From positions 1 through 64,000 of the forward strand of contig NZ_MSCT01000004.1 of assembly GCF_001921865.1 (NCBI RefSeq): a DNA stretch of 64,000 nucleotides. Reading direction: 5' to 3'. The notes below the pieces were generated by a model. That model was given only the letters and a program-made list of their open reading frames with translations, was not told where the DNA came from and did not search any database. Made by a program: the position numbers and the translations under genes. This document shows, piece after piece, positions 20,467-29,512 of this stretch (position 1 is the stretch's first letter; each line of letters opens with the position of its first letter). This DNA is from Pseudomonas chlororaphis (GTDB lineage: Bacteria; Pseudomonadota; Gammaproteobacteria; Pseudomonadales; Pseudomonadaceae).

Positions 20467-20746
20467 GGGGGTCTACCTCAAGTGTGCGCAATCCCTGCCG
20501 CGGTGGTTGATAGGCTCCCCTGACCTATCGCGCGCAGAAATGGATTCTTGAAGCAGGGGCGCGAGTTTCAGAAAGTTCTGATGAACGACGAAGTGTCAGG
20601 AACCAGAAAGGCGAATGGCAGTCTTTAAAGCTCGCAGGCAAGGTCGCCCGCCAGGCATATCAAGGCGTTGCGCCGGGATAAGCCTGGTATCCGGGGTGAC
20701 TTTTCTTTATCGTACGCGCCCTTTGAAAAACGCTCGGAAAATCAAA

Positions 20747-20977
20747 ATGTTGGAAGCATCCCTAAGCCAGTTGGAACAGCTTGTCGGTGACCTGGTGCAA
20801 CAGAACCAGGAATTGTCGGGCACGAACGAAACCCTGAAGGCAGAACTGGCCCAGGCCAAGGATGAGAACGAAAGCCTGCAACTGAGCCTGATGGAACAGG
20901 AAGAGAAGCAAGGTGCCACGGCGGCCCGTATCCAGGCCCTGGTCGAGCGCGTCAGCGCAGGTCCTGTCGGCGCATGA
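20747..20977 (+). CDS. Small coiled-coil protein upstream of ZapA-like gene
   Basis: The 76-residue product is almost entirely predicted coiled coil (heptad-like LSQLEQLVGDLVQQNQEL... then ETLKAELAQAKDENESL). It has no membrane segment. Its stop overlaps the ATG of the ZapA-like gene (ATGA), so the two are made together and probably interact. It resembles the small TIGR02449-like coiled-coil proteins encoded beside zapA in pseudomonads, but I cannot confirm identity. The ATG at 20747 is the start of the amphipathic part; an upstream extension to 20615 looks non-coding. Confidence 0.75.
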   Translation: MLEASLSQLEQLVGDLVQQNQELSGTNETLKAELAQAKDENESLQLSLMEQEEKQGATAARIQALVERVSAGPVGA

Positions 20978-21276
20978 GGCAGGGTGTCGACGGAGTCAAG
21001 GTCGTCTCGATTCTCGGCGAGGACTACTCGATCAAGGCGCCGGCCGGGGAAGAGCAAACCCTGCTGGATGCTGCGTTGATGTTGAAGGCCACCCTGGCCG
21101 AGACCAAGAAGAAATACCCGACGCTGATTGGCGACCGCCTGCTGGTACTGGCGGCGATGAACCTGTGTTCCCAGCAGCTGGAAATGCAAAAGCGCCACAA
21201 GCAGGAACTCGACCGTTACCAAGAGCAAGTCAGCGCCACGGTCGAGGTGATCTCCAAGACGATCAGCCAGAACTGA
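20974..21276 (+). CDS. ZapA-like cell division protein (probable paralogue)
   Basis: The 100-residue protein has the ZapA layout: an N-terminal beta segment (VKVVSILGEDYSIKAPAGEE) and a C-terminal helical coiled coil, with LLDAALMLKATLAETKKKYP and RLLVLAAMNLCSQQLEMQKR in between. ZapA binds and bundles FtsZ filaments at the division site. The neighbours here are a chemoreceptor and an acyl-CoA dehydrogenase, not the usual zapA context (6S RNA, ygfA/ubi genes), so I take this to be a second copy rather than the main zapA. Its ATG overlaps the stop of the small coiled-coil gene. Confidence 0.82.
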   Translation: MRQGVDGVKVVSILGEDYSIKAPAGEEQTLLDAALMLKATLAETKKKYPTLIGDRLLVLAAMNLCSQQLEMQKRHKQELDRYQEQVSATVEVISKTISQN

Positions 21277-21319
21277 CCGGGTTAAGCGCAGTCGTAGCGC
21301 GGTTGTATCAGGGGAGTCG

Positions 21320-21367
21320 TTATCGCGAGCAGGCTTGCTTCTTGTAGGAGCGAGCCTGCTCGCGATG
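21320..21367. repeat. REPIN, closely spaced
   Basis: Inverted REP copies at 21320-21342 and 21343-21367 (starting TGTAGGAGCGAGCCTGCTCG) abut directly, between the ZapA-like gene and the convergent acyl-CoA dehydrogenase gene. The first copy is shorter and degenerate at its inner end (CTTGCTTCT). Confidence 0.85.
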
Positions 21368-21380
21368 CGGTTTCAGGGCT

Positions 21381-23183
21381 TCAGAACCACGCGTCCTGCA
21401 TGCCCAGGCAGGTATCGTCCCGCGCTTCCAGCAAGGCCAGTTCGTGGTGGCAGGCCGGCACTTCCCAGGTCAGGAAGTACCGCGCCGCCTGCAGCTTGCC
21501 CTTGTAGAACCCCTCGTCCGCCGCATTACCCCGGGCCAGGCCTTCCTGGGCGCGGATCGCCTGCTCCAGCCAGCGCCAGCCGATCACCGCATGACCGAAG
21601 GCTTTCAGGTACAGCGCCGAGTTGGCCAGGCTGCTGTTGACCTTGCCCTGGGCCAGGTCGGCGAGCAGGCCGAGGGTCACGCCTTGCAGGCGCGCCACCA
21701 GTGTTTCCAGCGGTTGGCGCAGGGCGCTCAGCACGTCGTGGGCCCGGGCCCGTTCGCTGGTGTCGGCGATCAGGCGGATCAGTTGCTTGAGGCCGGCGCC
21801 GCCGTTCTGCGCCAGCTTGCGCCCCAGCAGGTCCAGCGACTGGATGCCGTGGGTGCCTTCGTGGATCGGGTTCAGGCGGTTGTCGCGGTAATACTGTTCC
21901 ACCGGGTATTCGCGGGTGTAGCCGTGGCCGCCGAGAATCTGGATCGCCAGCTCGTTGGCCTTCAGGCAGAACTCCGATGGCCAGGATTTGACGATGGGGG
22001 TCAGCAGGTCCAGCAGTTCGTGGGCCTGCTTGCGCGCATCTTCGCTGGCCAGGGTGGTGGTGTCGTCGAACAGTCGCGCGGCATACAGGCCGAGGTCGAA
22101 AGCGCCTTCGACATAGGCCTTCTGGGTCAACAGCATGCGCCTGACGTCGGCATGCTGGACGATCGATACCGGCGCGGTGCTCGGGTCCTTGCTGTCCGGT
22201 AGGCGGCCCTGCGGGCGTTCGCGGGCGTATTCCAGGGAGTACAGGTAGCCGGCATACCCGAGCATCACCGCGCCCATGCCGACGCCGATCCGCGCCTCGT
22301 TCATCATCTGGAACATATAGCTCAGGCCATGGTGCGGCTTGCCTACCAGATAACCCACGCACTCCCCGTTATCGCCGAAGTTCAGCGCCGTGGAGGTGGT
22401 GCCGCGCCAGCCCATCTTGTGGAACAGACCGGCCAGCAGCACATCGTTGCGTTTACCCAGGCTGCCGTCGTCGTTGACCAGGAACTTGGGCACGATGAAC
22501 AGCGAGATGCCTTTCACCCCGGCCGGCGCGTCCGGCAGCTTGGCCAGCACCATGTGCACGATGTTCTCCGACAGCGGGTGGTCGCCGCCGGAGATGAAGA
22601 TCTTGTTGCCCTTGAGCCGGTAGGTGCCGTCCGCCGCGGGTTCAGCGCGGGTGCGGATATCCGACAGCGACGAGCCGGCATGGGGTTCGGTCAGGGCCAT
22701 GGTGCCGAAGAAGCGCCCGTCGATCATCGGTTGCAGGAAGCGCTGCTTCTGCTCGTCGGTGCCGAAGCTTTCGATCAGGTTGGCCGCGCCCATGGTCAGG
22801 AACGGGTACGAGGTGGACGCCGCGTTGGCCGCCTGGAAGTGGGCGAAGCAGGCTTGGGACAACAGCGTCGGCAGTTGCATGCCGCCGGCCTCGAAGCTGC
22901 GCGCGGCATTGAGAAAACCGGCTTCGAGAAAGGCGTCGACCGCGGGTTTGACTTCCGGAATCAGGATCGCCTGGCCGTCTTCGTAACGCGGTTCGTTTTC
23001 GTCGCCCTTGCGGTTGTGCGGGGCGAAGAACTTCTCGGCGATGCTGCGCGCGGTGCCGAGGGCGGCGTCGAAGGTTTCGCGGTTGTGCTCGGCGAACCGC
23101 TCGCGCTGGGTCAGGCCTTCGGCATCGAGGACTTCATACAGCTCGAAAGCCAGATTGCGGGAACTGAGCAGCGTCTCGGACAT
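21381..23183 (-). CDS. Acyl-CoA dehydrogenase (600-residue class)
   Basis: This 600-residue flavoprotein is of the long acyl-CoA dehydrogenase type with an added C-terminal domain, as in DmdC and FadE-like enzymes of pseudomonads. FAD/substrate segments are TMALTEPHAGSSLSDIRT and GNKIFISGGDH; the catalytic glutamate is in NPIHEGTHGIQSLDLLGRK, the position used by this class. It oxidises an acyl-CoA thioester to the enoyl-CoA in fatty acid or related acid breakdown; the chain preference is not evident. The ATG at 23183 follows AGGTAGG. In P. aeruginosa the equivalent gene lies near rlmJ and msrA, as it does here. Confidence 0.92.
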   Translation of the reverse strand: MSETLLSSRNLAFELYEVLDAEGLTQRERFAEHNRETFDAALGTARSIAEKFFAPHNRKGDENEPRYEDGQAILIPEVKPAVDAFLEAGFLNAARSFEAGGMQLPTLLSQACFAHFQAANAASTSYPFLTMGAANLIESFGTDEQKQRFLQPMIDGRFFGTMALTEPHAGSSLSDIRTRAEPAADGTYRLKGNKIFISGGDHPLSENIVHMVLAKLPDAPAGVKGISLFIVPKFLVNDDGSLGKRNDVLLAGLFHKMGWRGTTSTALNFGDNGECVGYLVGKPHHGLSYMFQMMNEARIGVGMGAVMLGYAGYLYSLEYARERPQGRLPDSKDPSTAPVSIVQHADVRRMLLTQKAYVEGAFDLGLYAARLFDDTTTLASEDARKQAHELLDLLTPIVKSWPSEFCLKANELAIQILGGHGYTREYPVEQYYRDNRLNPIHEGTHGIQSLDLLGRKLAQNGGAGLKQLIRLIADTSERARAHDVLSALRQPLETLVARLQGVTLGLLADLAQGKVNSSLANSALYLKAFGHAVIGWRWLEQAIRAQEGLARGNAADEGFYKGKLQAARYFLTWEVPACHHELALLEARDDTCLGMQDAWF

Positions 23184-23306
23184 GGCGGCCTACCTGTTTT
23201 ATCGGGAATGCAGCGAGTCTAGGCGGGTGAATAAAAGCTGAATAGCAAGATTGATTGCGGTGATAAAGGCGCCAAACGAGGGGCAGAGGTGTGTCAGTCA
23301 CAACGC

Positions 23307-23372
23307 TTCGCGGGCAAGCCTCGCTCCTACAGGTATCGCGTAATCCTGTAGGAGCGAGGCTTGCCCGCGATG
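23307..23372. repeat. REPIN between acyl-CoA dehydrogenase gene and putA
   Basis: Inverted REP copies at 23307-23331 and 23347-23372 (TGTAGGAGCGAGGCTTGCCC...) form a near-perfect pair, of the GAGGCTTGCCCGCGA subtype. They sit upstream of the acyl-CoA dehydrogenase gene and downstream of putA. Confidence 0.92.
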
Positions 23373-23405
23373 GCGATTTATCAGGCGCAGAAATGGGGCG
23401 GCATG

Positions 23406-23432
23406 AAAAAGGGCGCCGATGAGGGCGCCCTT
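23406..23432 (-). terminator. Rho-independent terminator of putA
   Basis: The minus strand shows AAGGGCGCC (23432-23424), a 6-base loop, GGCGCCCTT (23417-23409) and a T-run to 23406, 21 bases after the putA stop. This is a 9-bp perfect stem. Confidence 0.85.
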
Positions 23433-23452
23433 CGTGTACCGCTACCGCCGGC

Positions 23453-26400
23453 TTAGCCGATGGTCATCAGGCTGGCGTTGCCGCCGGCCGCCGCGGTGTT
23501 GACGCTCAAGGCGCGCTCGATCACCAGGCGCTCCAGGGCAATCGCGGTTTCGCCTTGCGACAGGCCGTGCACGCCGACGATGGCGCCGGCGCGCTTGGCC
23601 ACTTGCTGGCAGACCGCGCGCAGCTGGTCGGAGTCGCCGTGGTGCAGGACAGCGTCGAACACCACCTCGTCCTTGGTCCAGTCGGCCACACGCTGGATGC
23701 GCGCCTGTACGTCTTTCGGCAGGCGGGCATACAGCGTCTTGCCCGGCTCGCCTTCCGGCCATACCGCCGAACCGCCGACGGCCAGCACGGCCGCCAACTG
23801 GGCCAGCAGGTCGCCTTCGACTTCCGCCAGGCACAGCACGTGTTCGCGCGGCAGGATGGTGTAGCTGTTGCGCTCGCCGGTCGGGCCGGCCAGTACGCGG
23901 CTGACACCGCTCTGCGATTGCGCGGCGAACTGGCTGCACAGGGCGCCGAGGTCCGTCAGCTTGTTGCTCTCGGCCCAGGCTCGCAGGGCGCCGAGCGGCT
24001 TGCTCATTGCGTCGCGCAGGCGCACGTCCGGGGCGTTCAGCGCGTCGCCACGGGCGAAGGACTGCTCGATGGCATCGCTCGGACGGGTCGACAGCAGGCG
24101 GTACAGGTACAGCGGGCCGCCGGCTTTCGGGCCGGTGCCCGACAGGCCTTCGCCGCCGAACGGCTGCACGCCGACCACGGCGCCGACGATGTTGCGGTTG
24201 ACGTAGACGTTACCGGCGTTGACGTTGTCGATCACCTTGGCGATGGTCTCGTCGATGCGGGTGTGCACGCCCAGGGTCAGGCCATAGCCGGAGGCGTTGA
24301 TCTGCGCGATCAGCTGGTCGATGTCCTTGCGCTTGTAGCGCACCACGTGCAGCACCGGACCGAAGATTTCGCGTTGCAGCTCGTCGAAGCTTTCCAGCTC
24401 GATCAGGGTCGGCATGACGAAGGTGCCGCGCTTGATTTCCTCGCCGTCGGCGATCGCCACCTGATACACGTTGCGGCCTTTGTCGCGCATGGCCTGGATA
24501 TGTTTCTCGATGCCGGCCTTGGCCTCGGCGTCGATCACCGGGCCGATGTCCACCGACAGGCGCTCCGGGTTGCCCAGGCGGCTTTCGGCCATGGCGCCCT
24601 TGAGCATTTCGATCACGCGGTCGGCGGAATCTTCTTGCAGGCACAGCACGCGCAGGGCCGAGCAGCGCTGGCCGGCGCTGTCGAAGGCCGAGGACACGAC
24701 GTCGATCACCACTTGTTCGGTGAGCGCCGAGGAGTCGACGATCATCGCGTTCTGGCCGCCGGTTTCGGCGATCAGCGGGATCGGCCGGCCCTGGGCATCC
24801 AGGCGGCCGGCGACGTTGCGTTGCAGCAGGCGCGCGACTTCGGTGGAGCCGGTGAACATCACGCCCTTGACCCGATCGTCGCCGACCAGGCGCGCGCCGA
24901 CGGTTTCGCCGCGGCCCGGCAGCAGTTGCAGCACGCCTTCGGGGATGCCGGCCTCGAGCATCAGGCGCACGGCTTGCGCGGCCACCAGCGGCGTCTGTTC
25001 GGCCGGCTTGGCCAGTACCGGGTTACCGGCGGCCAACGCGGCGGCGACCTGGCCGCTGAAGATCGCCAGCGGGAAGTTCCACGGGCTGATGCAGACCACC
25101 GGGCCCAGCGGGCGGTGGGCGTCGTTGCTGAAATCGTTGCGCGCCTGCACAGCGTAGTAGCGCAGGAAGTCCACGGCCTCGCGCACCTCGGCGATGGCGT
25201 TGGCGAAGGTCTTGCCGGCTTCGCGGGCCAGCAGGCCCATCAGCGGCTGGATCTCGCCTTCCATCAGGTCGGCGGCGCGTTCGAGGATCGCGGCGCGCTC
25301 GGCCGGCGGCGTGGCCTGCCAGATCGGCGCGGCGTTCAGCGCGCACTGGATGGCATTGTCGACATCTTCGACCGTGGCCTCTTGCACGTGGCCGACCACA
25401 TCGCGATGGTCGGACGGGTTCAGCACGGGGGCCGGGGTCTCGCTGCTGGAAGCACAGCCGAGCATCGGCGCGGCTTTCCAGTTGTTGTGGGCGGTGGCCA
25501 GCAGTGCGCAGGACAACGACGCCAGGCGGTGTTCGTTGGCCATGTCGATGCCGGCGGAGTTGGCGCGCTCGCTGCCGTACAAATCGCGCGGCAATGGAAT
25601 GCGCGGGTGCGGCAGGCCGAAGCCGCCTTCCAGGGTGGCCATCTGCTCGATCTGGCTGACCGGGTCGGCCACCAGTTCCTGGATGGAGATCGACTGGTCG
25701 GCGATGCGGTTGACGAACGAGGTGTTGGCGCCGTTTTCCAGCAGGCGGCGAACCAGGTAGGCCAGCAGGGTTTCGTGGGTGCCGACCGGCGCGTAGACGC
25801 GGCACGGACGGTTCAACTTGCCTTCGGCGACCTTGCCTACAACCTGTTCGTACAGCGGTTCGCCCATGCCGTGCAGGCACTGGAACTCGTACTGGCCCGG
25901 GTAATAGTTCTGACCGGCGATGTGGTAGATGGCCGACAGGGTGTGGGCGTTGTGGGTGGCGAACTGCGGGTAGATGACTTCCGGCACCGACAGCAGTTTG
26001 CGGGCGCAGGCAATGTAGGACACGTCGGTGTACACCTTGCGGGTGTAGACCGGATAGCCTTCCAGGCCCTCGACCTGGGCGCGCTTGATTTCGCTGTCCC
26101 AGTAGGCGCCTTTCACCAGGCGGATCATCAGGCGGTGACGGCTGCGGCGCGCCAGGTCGATCACGTAGTCGATCACATACGGGCAACGCTTCTGGTAGGC
26201 CTGGATCACGAAGCCGATGCCGTTCCAGCCGGTCAGCTGCGGCTCGAAGCACAGGCGCTCGAGCAGGTCCAGGGACAGCTCCAGGCGGTCGGCTTCCTCG
26301 GCGTCGATGTTCAGGCCGATGTCGTATTGCTTGGCCAGCAGGGTCAGCGACAGCAGGCGCGGGTACAGCTCGTCCATCACGCGTTCGTACTGGGCGCGGC

Positions 26401-27406
26401 TGTAGCGCGGGTGCAGGGCCGAGAGCTTGATCGAGATGCCCGGGCCTTCATAGATGCCGCGGCCGTGGGAGGCCTTGCCGATCGAGTGGATGGCCTGCTC
26501 GTAGGACGCCAGGTATTTCTGCGCGTCGTGCTCGGTCAGCGCCGCTTCGCCGAGCATGTCGTAGGAGTAGCGGAAGCCCTTGGCTTCGAACTTGCTGGCG
26601 TTGGCCAGGGCTTCGGCGATGGTTTCGCCGGTGACGAACTGCTCGCCCATCAGGCGCATGGCCATGTCGACGCCCTTGCGGATCATCGGCTCGCCGCTCT
26701 TGCCGATGATGCGGCTCAGGGACGAGGTCAGGCCGGCTTCGTTGTGGGTCGACACCAGCTTGCCGGTGAGCAGCAGGCCCCAGGTGGCGGCGTTGACGAA
26801 CAGTGACGGGCTGTTGCCCAGGTGCGGCTGCCAGTTGCCGGTGCTGATCTTGTCGCGGATCAGTGCGTCGCGAGTGCCTTTGTCCGGGATGCGCAGCAGC
26901 GCTTCGGCCAGGCACATCAGCGCCACGCCTTCCTGGGACGACAGGGAGAACTCCTGCAGCAGGCCCTGGACGATACCGGCGCGGCCGCCGGCGCTCTTCT
27001 GGTTGCGCAGCTTCTCGGCGATACCGGCGGCCAGCTTGTTGGTGGCTTCGGCCATGGCGGCTGGCAGGCGTGCCTGCTCCAGCAGCATCGGCACCACTTC
27101 CGGTTCCGGACGGCGGTAGGCGGCGGTGATGGAGGCGCGCAGTACCGATTGCGGCAGGATGCTTTCGGCGAATTCGAGGAAGCACTGGTGGGCGTGGTCG
27201 GTCTGCACTTCGCCGGCGTCGTCGCTGTCGGCGCGGGTCGCACCGCTCAGCTCGGTCAGGGTTGCACCACCCTCGAGTTTTTCCAGGTAATTGAAAATTG
27301 CCTGCTTGATCAGCCAGTGCGGCGTGCGATCGATCGAGGTTGCGGCGGCCTTCAGGCGTTCGCGGGTCGGGTCGTCGAGTTTGACCCCAAGGGTGGTGGT
27401 AGCCAT
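23453..27406 (-). CDS. putA: Trifunctional proline dehydrogenase / P5C dehydrogenase / repressor PutA
   Basis: At 1317 residues this is the full-length trifunctional PutA. It carries an N-terminal ribbon-helix-helix DNA-binding segment (MATTTLGVKLDDPTRERLK), a proline dehydrogenase barrel (about 260-600, e.g. LMIRLVKGAYWDSEIKRAQ), an aldehyde dehydrogenase domain (about 650-1110) with LIAETGGQNAMIVDSS and the catalytic cysteine in FDSAGQRCSALR, and a C-terminal extension. It oxidises proline to glutamate at the membrane and represses the put genes when proline is scarce. The ATG at 27406 has AGGA upstream and begins the conserved RHH motif. It is divergent from putP, with operator candidates between them. 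Confidence 0.97.
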   Translation of the reverse strand: MATTTLGVKLDDPTRERLKAAATSIDRTPHWLIKQAIFNYLEKLEGGATLTELSGATRADSDDAGEVQTDHAHQCFLEFAESILPQSVLRASITAAYRRPEPEVVPMLLEQARLPAAMAEATNKLAAGIAEKLRNQKSAGGRAGIVQGLLQEFSLSSQEGVALMCLAEALLRIPDKGTRDALIRDKISTGNWQPHLGNSPSLFVNAATWGLLLTGKLVSTHNEAGLTSSLSRIIGKSGEPMIRKGVDMAMRLMGEQFVTGETIAEALANASKFEAKGFRYSYDMLGEAALTEHDAQKYLASYEQAIHSIGKASHGRGIYEGPGISIKLSALHPRYSRAQYERVMDELYPRLLSLTLLAKQYDIGLNIDAEEADRLELSLDLLERLCFEPQLTGWNGIGFVIQAYQKRCPYVIDYVIDLARRSRHRLMIRLVKGAYWDSEIKRAQVEGLEGYPVYTRKVYTDVSYIACARKLLSVPEVIYPQFATHNAHTLSAIYHIAGQNYYPGQYEFQCLHGMGEPLYEQVVGKVAEGKLNRPCRVYAPVGTHETLLAYLVRRLLENGANTSFVNRIADQSISIQELVADPVSQIEQMATLEGGFGLPHPRIPLPRDLYGSERANSAGIDMANEHRLASLSCALLATAHNNWKAAPMLGCASSSETPAPVLNPSDHRDVVGHVQEATVEDVDNAIQCALNAAPIWQATPPAERAAILERAADLMEGEIQPLMGLLAREAGKTFANAIAEVREAVDFLRYYAVQARNDFSNDAHRPLGPVVCISPWNFPLAIFSGQVAAALAAGNPVLAKPAEQTPLVAAQAVRLMLEAGIPEGVLQLLPGRGETVGARLVGDDRVKGVMFTGSTEVARLLQRNVAGRLDAQGRPIPLIAETGGQNAMIVDSSALTEQVVIDVVSSAFDSAGQRCSALRVLCLQEDSADRVIEMLKGAMAESRLGNPERLSVDIGPVIDAEAKAGIEKHIQAMRDKGRNVYQVAIADGEEIKRGTFVMPTLIELESFDELQREIFGPVLHVVRYKRKDIDQLIAQINASGYGLTLGVHTRIDETIAKVIDNVNAGNVYVNRNIVGAVVGVQPFGGEGLSGTGPKAGGPLYLYRLLSTRPSDAIEQSFARGDALNAPDVRLRDAMSKPLGALRAWAESNKLTDLGALCSQFAAQSQSGVSRVLAGPTGERNSYTILPREHVLCLAEVEGDLLAQLAAVLAVGGSAVWPEGEPGKTLYARLPKDVQARIQRVADWTKDEVVFDAVLHHGDSDQLRAVCQQVAKRAGAIVGVHGLSQGETAIALERLVIERALSVNTAAAGGNASLMTIG

Positions 27407-27478
27407 ATTTTTATCCTCATGTTTGCCACGGTCGCGTGGCATCAGCTGGCGGCAAGATTAGCCGCGCGCCGAAAGAGG

Positions 27479-27716
27479 TGCAACCGGGTGCAACCGGTTT
27501 TTTATCGGAATAATAGGCAGCTCATCAGGAATTAAATTCCGGTTGTCTGGCAGCGCCTCTGCTTGGTGCTTTTAATTCTGGCGCTGCGGTTTTTTGCTCC
27601 CAAAAGGAGCAAAAAAGCCGCGTTCGCCGGAAAAACAGACTAGGTGCAACTTATTCGCACAAAACAGGTTGCACCTTCTTTGAGTTGTTGAATAGCATTC
27701 GCGCCCAAGGTGCAAC
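27479..27716. promoter_or_regulatory. Five GTTGCA/TGCAAC PutA operator candidates
   Basis: The 461-bp putA-putP gap (27407-27867) contains TGCAAC at 27479-27484, 27489-27494, 27645-27650 and 27711-27716 and GTTGCA at 27668-27673. E. coli PutA represses put through GTTGCA-containing operators, and this PutA keeps the N-terminal DNA-binding motif. The first two sites are one helical turn apart near putA; the other three lie toward putP. The gap is AT-richer than its surroundings. No gene is seen in it. Confidence 0.7.
27586..27621. terminator. Large hairpin in the put intergenic region
   Basis: GCGGTTTTTTGCTCC (27586-27600) pairs with GGAGCAAAAAAGCCGC (27606-27621) apart from one bulged base, leaving the loop CAAAA. 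It looks like a terminator stem with internal T/A tracts, but it sits between two divergent promoter regions where no terminator is needed, so its role is unclear. Confidence 0.5.
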
Positions 27717-27867
27717 CGGTTCTCGAGCCGGTTCATCGGCTGATGGCTTTCCTGGGGAAACATCAGTCATAAATGCGCGGAGTACCGAGTCGTCTTTCAA
27801 ACGTAAGCGTTTGCAGAGCGGTGGTACTGACCGCCGCTACATAAAAACAAAGCCAGGGCGTAACTCA

Positions 27868-29352
27868 ATGAGTGCAAGCAATCCAACCTTGATCACGTTC
27901 GTGATCTACATCGCAGCTATGGTGCTGATCGGCTTCATGGCCTATCGCTCGACCAACAACCTTTCCGACTACATCCTGGGCGGCCGCAGCCTCGGTAGCG
28001 TGGTGACCGCGCTTTCCGCCGGCGCTTCCGACATGAGCGGCTGGTTGTTGATGGGCCTGCCGGGCGCCATCTACATGTCCGGCCTGTCCGAGAGCTGGAT
28101 CGCCATCGGCCTGATCGTCGGTGCCTACCTGAACTGGCTGTTCGTCGCCGGTCGCCTGCGAGTACAAACCGAACACAACGGCGATGCATTGACGCTGCCG
28201 GACTATTTCTCCAGCCGCTTCGAGGACAAGAGCGGGCTGCTGCGGATCATCTCCGCGATCGTGATCCTGGTGTTCTTCACCATTTACTGCGCTTCCGGCA
28301 TCGTCGCTGGTGCCCGTCTGTTCGAAAGCACCTTCGGCATGTCCTACGAGACCGCGCTGTGGGCCGGCGCCGCGGCGACCATCGCCTACACCTTCGTCGG
28401 CGGTTTCCTGGCGGTGAGCTGGACCGACACCGTGCAAGCCACGCTGATGATCTTCGCCCTGCTGCTGACGCCGATCATCGTGCTGCTGGCCACCGGTGGC
28501 GTCGACACCACCTTCCTGGCTATCGAAGCGCAGGACCCGAGCAACTTCGACATGCTCAAGAACACCACCTTCATCGGCATCATTTCGCTGATGGGCTGGG
28601 GCCTGGGCTACTTCGGCCAGCCGCACATCCTGGCGCGTTTCATGGCCGCGGATTCGGTCAAGTCGATCGCCAACGCCCGTCGCATCTCCATGACCTGGAT
28701 GATCCTGTGCCTGGGCGGCACCGTGGCGGTGGGCTTCTTCGGCATCGCTTACTTCTCGGCGCACCCGGAAGTCGCCGGTCCCGTGACCGAGAACCACGAG
28801 CGTGTGTTCATCGAACTGGCCAAGTTGCTGTTCAACCCGTGGATCGCCGGTGTGCTGCTGTCGGCCATCCTGGCGGCGGTCATGAGCACCCTGAGCTGCC
28901 AACTGCTGGTGTGCTCCAGTGCCCTGACCGAAGACTTCTATAAAGCCTTCCTGCGCAAGAACGCCTCCCAGCTGGAGCTGGTGTGGATCGGTCGCGCCAT
29001 GGTGCTGGTGGTGGCCCTGGTCGCCATCGCCATGGCCGCCAACCCGGAAAACCGCGTACTGGGCCTGGTCAGCTACGCCTGGGCCGGTTTTGGCGCGGCC
29101 TTCGGCCCTGTGGTGCTGATCTCGGTACTGTGGAAAGGCATGACCCGCGACGGCGCGCTGGCCGGGATCATCGTCGGCGCCCTGACCGTGGTGCTGTGGA
29201 AGCACTTCAATCTGCTGGGCCTGTACGAAATCATCCCGGGCTTTATCTTCGCCAGCGTGGCCATCGTGCTGGTGAGCAAGATGAGCGCGCCGAGCGCCGG
29301 CATGGTCCAGCGTTTCGAAGCGGCCGAGCAAGACTACAAGCTCAACCACTGA
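27868..29352 (+). CDS. putP: Sodium/proline symporter PutP
   Basis: This 494-residue sodium:solute symporter has about 13 helices. It starts MSASNPTLITFVIYIAAMVL and contains SDYILGGRSLGSVVTALSAG and ASDMSGWLLMGLPG, typical of PutP, which imports proline with Na+. The ATG at 27868 begins at the first membrane helix; upstream in-frame codons are in the operator region and not conserved. It is divergent from putA and probably repressed by it. A strong terminator follows. Confidence 0.95.
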   Translation: MSASNPTLITFVIYIAAMVLIGFMAYRSTNNLSDYILGGRSLGSVVTALSAGASDMSGWLLMGLPGAIYMSGLSESWIAIGLIVGAYLNWLFVAGRLRVQTEHNGDALTLPDYFSSRFEDKSGLLRIISAIVILVFFTIYCASGIVAGARLFESTFGMSYETALWAGAAATIAYTFVGGFLAVSWTDTVQATLMIFALLLTPIIVLLATGGVDTTFLAIEAQDPSNFDMLKNTTFIGIISLMGWGLGYFGQPHILARFMAADSVKSIANARRISMTWMILCLGGTVAVGFFGIAYFSAHPEVAGPVTENHERVFIELAKLLFNPWIAGVLLSAILAAVMSTLSCQLLVCSSALTEDFYKAFLRKNASQLELVWIGRAMVLVVALVAIAMAANPENRVLGLVSYAWAGFGAAFGPVVLISVLWKGMTRDGALAGIIVGALTVVLWKHFNLLGLYEIIPGFIFASVAIVLVSKMSAPSAGMVQRFEAAEQDYKLNH

Positions 29353-29390
29353 TCGGCAGTCGCTGACGCGGCGACCCCGCCGTGACGATA

Positions 29391-29423
29391 AAAGCCCGCA
29401 TTCCCTGGGATGCGGGCTTTTTT
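29391..29423 (+). terminator. Rho-independent terminator of putP
   Basis: AAAGCCCGCAT (29391-29401) pairs with ATGCGGGCTTT (29410-29420), followed by further T's, 38 bases after the putP stop. Confidence 0.9.
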
Positions 29424-29512
29424 GTGGGCGGGTGCCGGCCAGGCATGTGCCCGGCGCGACCTGACGCGGGCGATGGCACAGGGTAAACTTCGCCCCCTGC
29501 GCAGGAGCAACC

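Noticed and set aside
21320..23372. Repeated GTAGGAGCGAG units as a CRISPR array
   Set aside because: Units occur as inverted pairs separated by genes, without regular spacers; these are REP/REPIN elements.
23555..26806. 1083-codon plus-strand open frame antisense to putA
   Set aside because: Low-complexity Ala/Gly/Gln/His composition, no motif, no start region; putA on the other strand is unambiguous.
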